NCBI GenBank assembly: GCA_028289345.1 | Contig: JANQQL010000018.1 | Span: 22,030-86,029, forward strand | Direction of reading: 5' to 3' | DNA from: Planctomycetota bacterium | GTDB taxonomy: Bacteria > Planctomycetota > B15-G4 > SIAN01 | Length of the DNA: 64,000 nt | Shown here: one piece after another, positions 60,779 to 64,000 of the stretch | How positions within the stretch are numbered: position 1 is the stretch's first letter | How the letters are laid out: each line of letters begins with the position of its first letter | Made by a program: the position numbers and the translations under genes | The notes under the pieces: model-generated | The model's database searches: none | Told to the model about the DNA's origin: nothing | Seen by the model: only the letters and a program-made list of their open reading frames with translations

Positions 60779-62272
60779 GTGTGGCGTGACGGGCGTTCGC
60801 AATCATTGAGCGGCACCTGGAGAGCGAACCGAAACCGGCGCTCGGTCGCAAGTCCATGGAAGCGCCGATCGTTTCGGGTCGCTGCCGGAGGTCGCCCCGG
60901 CCGATGGTCGGTGGCTCTGATCGGCCCCCTCTGGTTGCTCTGGGCCAGCGTGGGGTGGGCGAGTGCCCCGGCTTCCGAAGCGTCCCTCGGGACGTTGAAC
61001 GGCGCACCCATTCGGGTCTCGGACCTGACCCCCTTGATTCTGGCCGACTATGCCCACCAAGCCATTGGTCAGGAAACCCTCGAGCATCTCATTCAGGAAG
61101 AGATCGTGGCTTTCGAAGCCCGACGGCGCGAGATCCTCGTCGATCCTTCCCAAATCACGCGCCGGCGCAAGGTCCTGGAAGAGCAGCTTCGTCAAGGCAA
61201 CGCCCCATCCCTCACCGAGTTTCTTCGGGATCAGGGTCTCAGCCTGGCGCAGTTCGAGGACCTCCTCGGTTCCGCGATCCGTGCCGAGATCATGATTCGG
61301 GACGATTTCGGTTTATCGAACGACGCCGAGATCCCCGCCGAAAAGCAGAAAGTCTGGTTTCACGAAAAGCGCGCGCACCTGGGAGTAAGAACCGAAGGAT
61401 TGAGCAAGTCCGTGGCTGCCCGAGTCGCGGAAAAAGACATCCGCCTCGGCGACTGGGCGAAAAAGATCTACTGGAGCCTGAGTGCCGAAGAAAGAGATCG
61501 TCTCTTCGAAGACTTCGTCACGATCCGTCTGCTGGAGGCCAAGGCTGCAAGCTTGGAGATTGCAATCACCCCCCAGGACGTGCGCGAGGAGATTGAGCGT
61601 CGGGATGAGCAGCTCCGCATCAAGTTGAAAGCGGAGGGAATGGCTGCCGACAAGGTCACCTACCTCGACATGATCGAAGCCCGAGGAGAAGCCTCTGACG
61701 AACACCTGGAAAGCGAGAAGTTTCGCGCCAACATCTACCAGCGGTTGCTGGCCGAACGAATCTACGGCGCCGACGGCTACCGCTCGTACTATGTCGATCG
61801 GAAAGACGAGTTCGACCGTGAGTTCGGCCGGCGCGTCAAACTCTCTCTCATCTTCTTGCGTGCCGGTGACGAGGTTTCGGAGACCATCCCGCGGCGCTAC
61901 GGGGATGCCTTGGAGCAACTCCAAGAACTTCGCCAACGCATCGAGAACGAGACGAACACCGAGCTTCACACCTCGTTCGATCGCATGGCACGCATGTTCT
62001 CTGAACACGCATCGCGCAATCAAGGAGGCGACTTGGGCTTCCTGACAGAACCGGCCCTGGCTGCATTGGAGCTTCCGTCCGATCCCTTTTCTCATCCCGA
62101 AGGAACCATCCTTGGCCCGTGGCAAGCACGGCAAGGGGTGTGTCTCGGCATGGTCACCGGATCCCAGCCAGCCGCCGGGTTCGATGACCTTCGCCCAGAG
62201 ATCGAAAAGCACGCTCGTCGAGAACTCACTCGATCCCTGCGTGAGTCCGCCCACATTCAGCGAGAATCCTGA
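60779..62272 (+). CDS. SurA/PrsA-like periplasmic peptidyl-prolyl isomerase
   Basis: 497 residues from GTG 60779, chosen because GGAGGAG lies 9 bp upstream. A long basic N-terminus leads to a signal segment (ALIGPLWLLWASVGWASA). The N-terminal chaperone part has LGTLNGAPIRVSDL and LIQEEIVAFEARRREI, as in SurA-type proteins. A parvulin-like PPIase domain near 400-470 is marked by SEHASRNQGGDLGFL. It should assist folding of exported proteins. The glycosyltransferase gene begins 6 bp later. Confidence 0.78.
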   Translation: MWRDGRSQSLSGTWRANRNRRSVASPWKRRSFRVAAGGRPGRWSVALIGPLWLLWASVGWASAPASEASLGTLNGAPIRVSDLTPLILADYAHQAIGQETLEHLIQEEIVAFEARRREILVDPSQITRRRKVLEEQLRQGNAPSLTEFLRDQGLSLAQFEDLLGSAIRAEIMIRDDFGLSNDAEIPAEKQKVWFHEKRAHLGVRTEGLSKSVAARVAEKDIRLGDWAKKIYWSLSAEERDRLFEDFVTIRLLEAKAASLEIAITPQDVREEIERRDEQLRIKLKAEGMAADKVTYLDMIEARGEASDEHLESEKFRANIYQRLLAERIYGADGYRSYYVDRKDEFDREFGRRVKLSLIFLRAGDEVSETIPRRYGDALEQLQELRQRIENETNTELHTSFDRMARMFSEHASRNQGGDLGFLTEPALAALELPSDPFSHPEGTILGPWQARQGVCLGMVTGSQPAAGFDDLRPEIEKHARRELTRSLRESAHIQRES

Positions 62273-62278
62273 CTCCTC

Positions 62279-63376
62279 GTGCGATTGCTGTTGGACGCCA
62301 CTGCCGGAGCTCGCCAAGACCCCAGTGGCATTGGGCGCTACATCCACGAACTGTTGCGAGCCCTGGTTCCGCTCCGCCCCTCGCTCGAGGTCACCGTGGG
62401 CGTTCGCTGGTCCAAGTGGAAGGGACGGCGATTCTTGCCGTCGCCCTTGCAAAGCAATCGTCCGCTGAAGTACCGGTTGTTGGAGGACCGCTGGGACCGC
62501 TGGTTCTTGCGGGGCTATGACGTGTTTCACGGACTGGACGCACGACTCACGCCAGCTCGCTCTGTGGCTCGAGTCGTCACGCTTCACGACGTGTTCTCTT
62601 GGGAACGCGACGACCTCGCGTCGGAACGGTTCCGCCAAAAGAAACAGCGTCGCTATCGATCCATCGCCGAACACGCGGATCGAATCGTGTGCGTGTCCGA
62701 GGTCACGCGACGCCGGTTCCTGGATGCGTTTCCCCACGTGGAATCACGCACTCGAGTGGTTCCCCATGGAGTCTCCGATCGCTTTCGCCCTGCCGACCAG
62801 GCTCAGCTCCAAAGAATCCGTAGCCAGTACGAGCTGAAACGTCCCTTCTTGTTGTTCGTCGGCCTCCTCTCCACCCGGAAGAACCTGGAACGATTGCTAC
62901 AGGCTTTCGACCGCGTCGCCAAGGAGCGCACGGATCTGGAGCTGGTGCTGGTTGGCAAACCGAGTCACGGATTCGAGAAGATTCAGCGGCAGCTGGGCGA
63001 GACACGAGCCCGCTCGCGCATCCGCTCCCTTGGTTTCCTCCCCCAAGAGCACCTCCCCACCATGTATGCCGCCGCCGAACTGTTCGTCTTTCCTTCTTTG
63101 GCCGAAGGATTTGGTTTGCCTGTGCTGGAGGCGATGTCCTGCGGGACACCGGTGGTCAGCAACGACTTGGAAGTGTTGCGGGAAGTGGGCGGGCCGGAAC
63201 TCCGCACCGCCGATGCCTCGGATGGGGAAGCCTTGGCGCAGGCCATTCTGGCCGCGTTGAATGAGGACCGAGCCCAGCGCCGCCACGCGTTGATCGAACA
63301 TGCCAGCGCTTATCGTTGGCAGCGAACCGCGCAGGAAACTCTGGCGATCTATCAGGAGTTGGGCCCCTCGTCATGA
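62279..63376 (+). CDS. GT4-family glycosyltransferase
   Basis: 365 residues from GTG 62279. GT-B fold: the N-terminal half includes GIGRYIHELLRAL and VVTLHDVFSWERDD, and the C-terminal nucleotide-sugar half has FVGLLSTRKNLERLLQAF, the E-x7-E motif EGFGLPVLE, and SCGTPVVSND. Probably transfers a sugar during envelope or exopolysaccharide assembly; donor and acceptor unknown. It overlaps the next gene by ATGA. Confidence 0.88.
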   Translation: MRLLLDATAGARQDPSGIGRYIHELLRALVPLRPSLEVTVGVRWSKWKGRRFLPSPLQSNRPLKYRLLEDRWDRWFLRGYDVFHGLDARLTPARSVARVVTLHDVFSWERDDLASERFRQKKQRRYRSIAEHADRIVCVSEVTRRRFLDAFPHVESRTRVVPHGVSDRFRPADQAQLQRIRSQYELKRPFLLFVGLLSTRKNLERLLQAFDRVAKERTDLELVLVGKPSHGFEKIQRQLGETRARSRIRSLGFLPQEHLPTMYAAAELFVFPSLAEGFGLPVLEAMSCGTPVVSNDLEVLREVGGPELRTADASDGEALAQAILAALNEDRAQRRHALIEHASAYRWQRTAQETLAIYQELGPSS

Positions 63377-64000
63377 AAGGGACCTCGGGCCATCTGTGCC
63401 GGCTCCTCCTCATCCCACTCCTGGGGAGCTGCCGTTCCGGAGAGACCGCCCCTGCTCCCGCACCACTCAGCTTCCACGTGGTGACGTCTTACCCGGCGGC
63501 CTTGACCTATGTCTTGGATGGCGTGGCCGGAAGACCCCATCATCACCCGGGATACCGTCCATGGCTGGTTCCCGAGAACCGCGGGACCCCTTGGCTGACC
63601 TCGTTCCAAACTCATCGCCCGCGGTTTTCGCAGCAGATCGACCGCGGTTTGGGCGCCTTCGAGCCTTACCTGCTGTGCAGCTACCAGGCGTCCAGCCTCG
63701 ACGACTTGTGGCGACGATGGCAAGCCATCATCCCCGACGAATCCATGACCACTCTTCGAACCGCAGTCGAGGAAATGGACCGCCGCCTCCGTCCCCGTTG
63801 GCCGCACTTGGCCAAGTCTCTGGAACGGGGACGTCAGGAGATCATGAGCTTGTTGCAGTCTTCCCAAGGCGCCGAGCTCCTCGACGAGTTGTCACGCCGC
63901 AGCGGAGTCGCTCGCAGAGAGTTTCCCGAGTTCACCATCGTTCTGGTCCCACGACCGTCCGGCTCGACCCTTTACGCGCAACACCAAGGAAGCACCCTCG
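63373..64000 (+). CDS. Lipoprotein of unknown function (C-terminus beyond window)
   Basis: Starts at ATG 63373, overlapping the glycosyltransferase stop, and stays open to the right edge (209 codons visible). The signal peptide ends in a lipobox (LIPLLGSC, Cys20). The mature part includes VVTSYPAALTYVLDGVAG, a His-rich GRPHHHPGY, and a helical region with EEMDRRLRPRWPHLAK. No family recognised from the visible part. The opposite-strand frame at 63352-63867 is a shadow. Confidence 0.65.
   Translation, partial: MKGTSGHLCRLLLIPLLGSCRSGETAPAPAPLSFHVVTSYPAALTYVLDGVAGRPHHHPGYRPWLVPENRGTPWLTSFQTHRPRFSQQIDRGLGAFEPYLLCSYQASSLDDLWRRWQAIIPDESMTTLRTAVEEMDRRLRPRWPHLAKSLERGRQEIMSLLQSSQGAELLDELSRRSGVARREFPEFTIVLVPRPSGSTLYAQHQGSTL

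Noticed and set aside
1..64000. CRISPR arrays, insertion sequences, phage genes, rRNA or further tRNAs
   Set aside because: I found no repeat-spacer pattern, transposase or integrase motif, rRNA block, or tRNA T-arm/anticodon signature apart from selC.

Overview
The window is 64 kb of GC-rich bacterial chromosome, densely packed with genes that often overlap by ATGA or share start and stop codons. I see no phage, insertion sequence or CRISPR array. The best guide to lineage is a 70-residue basic protein with a lysine-rich tail (55898-56110). It resembles a family I know only from the Planctomycetes-Verrucomicrobia-Chlamydiae group. Together with the many sulfatase-like lipoproteins, DUF3604 proteins, a Ser/Thr kinase and FG-GAP and HEAT proteins, it suggests Planctomycetota. 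That is inference; no rRNA is present.

Layout. 1-2.9 kb: a HEAT-repeat lipoprotein (cut by the edge), mnmA, yajC and yraN. 2.9-9.0 kb: a sugar-phosphate transferase for exopolysaccharide, then a two-gene NAD-linked formate dehydrogenase whose catalytic subunit is read through an in-frame UGA (selenocysteine). 9-19.7 kb: secreted proteins, namely an FG-GAP protein, a sulfatase-like lipoprotein, a TolB-like propeller and two tandem 1000-residue DUF3604 proteins. 19.7-27.6 kb: a CusCBA-type heavy-metal efflux operon. 27.7-36.9 kb: three more sulfatase-like lipoproteins, a GT-C glycosyltransferase and a TPR lipoprotein with a zincin motif. 37-44.7 kb: a 900-bp intergenic region with an orphan terminator, selC (tRNA-Sec), a cysteine desulfurase-thiI pair and a second RND pump. 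44.7-49.4 kb: a FIST / histidine kinase / REC-GGDEF-EAL signalling operon and a lipoprotein. 49.5-52.6 kb: an unknown membrane protein, an HTTM protein and a fifth sulfatase-like lipoprotein. 52.7-58.2 kb: der, queE, an aminotransferase, the small basic protein, an unknown membrane protein and a Ser/Thr kinase. 58.5-64 kb: a one-ring Clp/Hsp100 ATPase, a secreted protein, a SurA-like chaperone, a GT4 glycosyltransferase and a lipoprotein cut by the right edge.

How the parts fit. The strongest story is selenium. The formate dehydrogenase has UGA at 7296-7298 followed by a compact hairpin with a GGUCU loop. The tRNA that decodes UGA as selenocysteine lies 30 kb away, next to a cysteine desulfurase. 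selA, selB and selD are not in the window. A second theme is envelope chemistry. Five lipoproteins of the alkaline-phosphatase superfamily have Thr where sulfatases carry the formylglycine Cys or Ser. They are more likely phospho-transferases or phosphodiesterases than sulfatases, and two sit in an operon with a GT-C glycosyltransferase.
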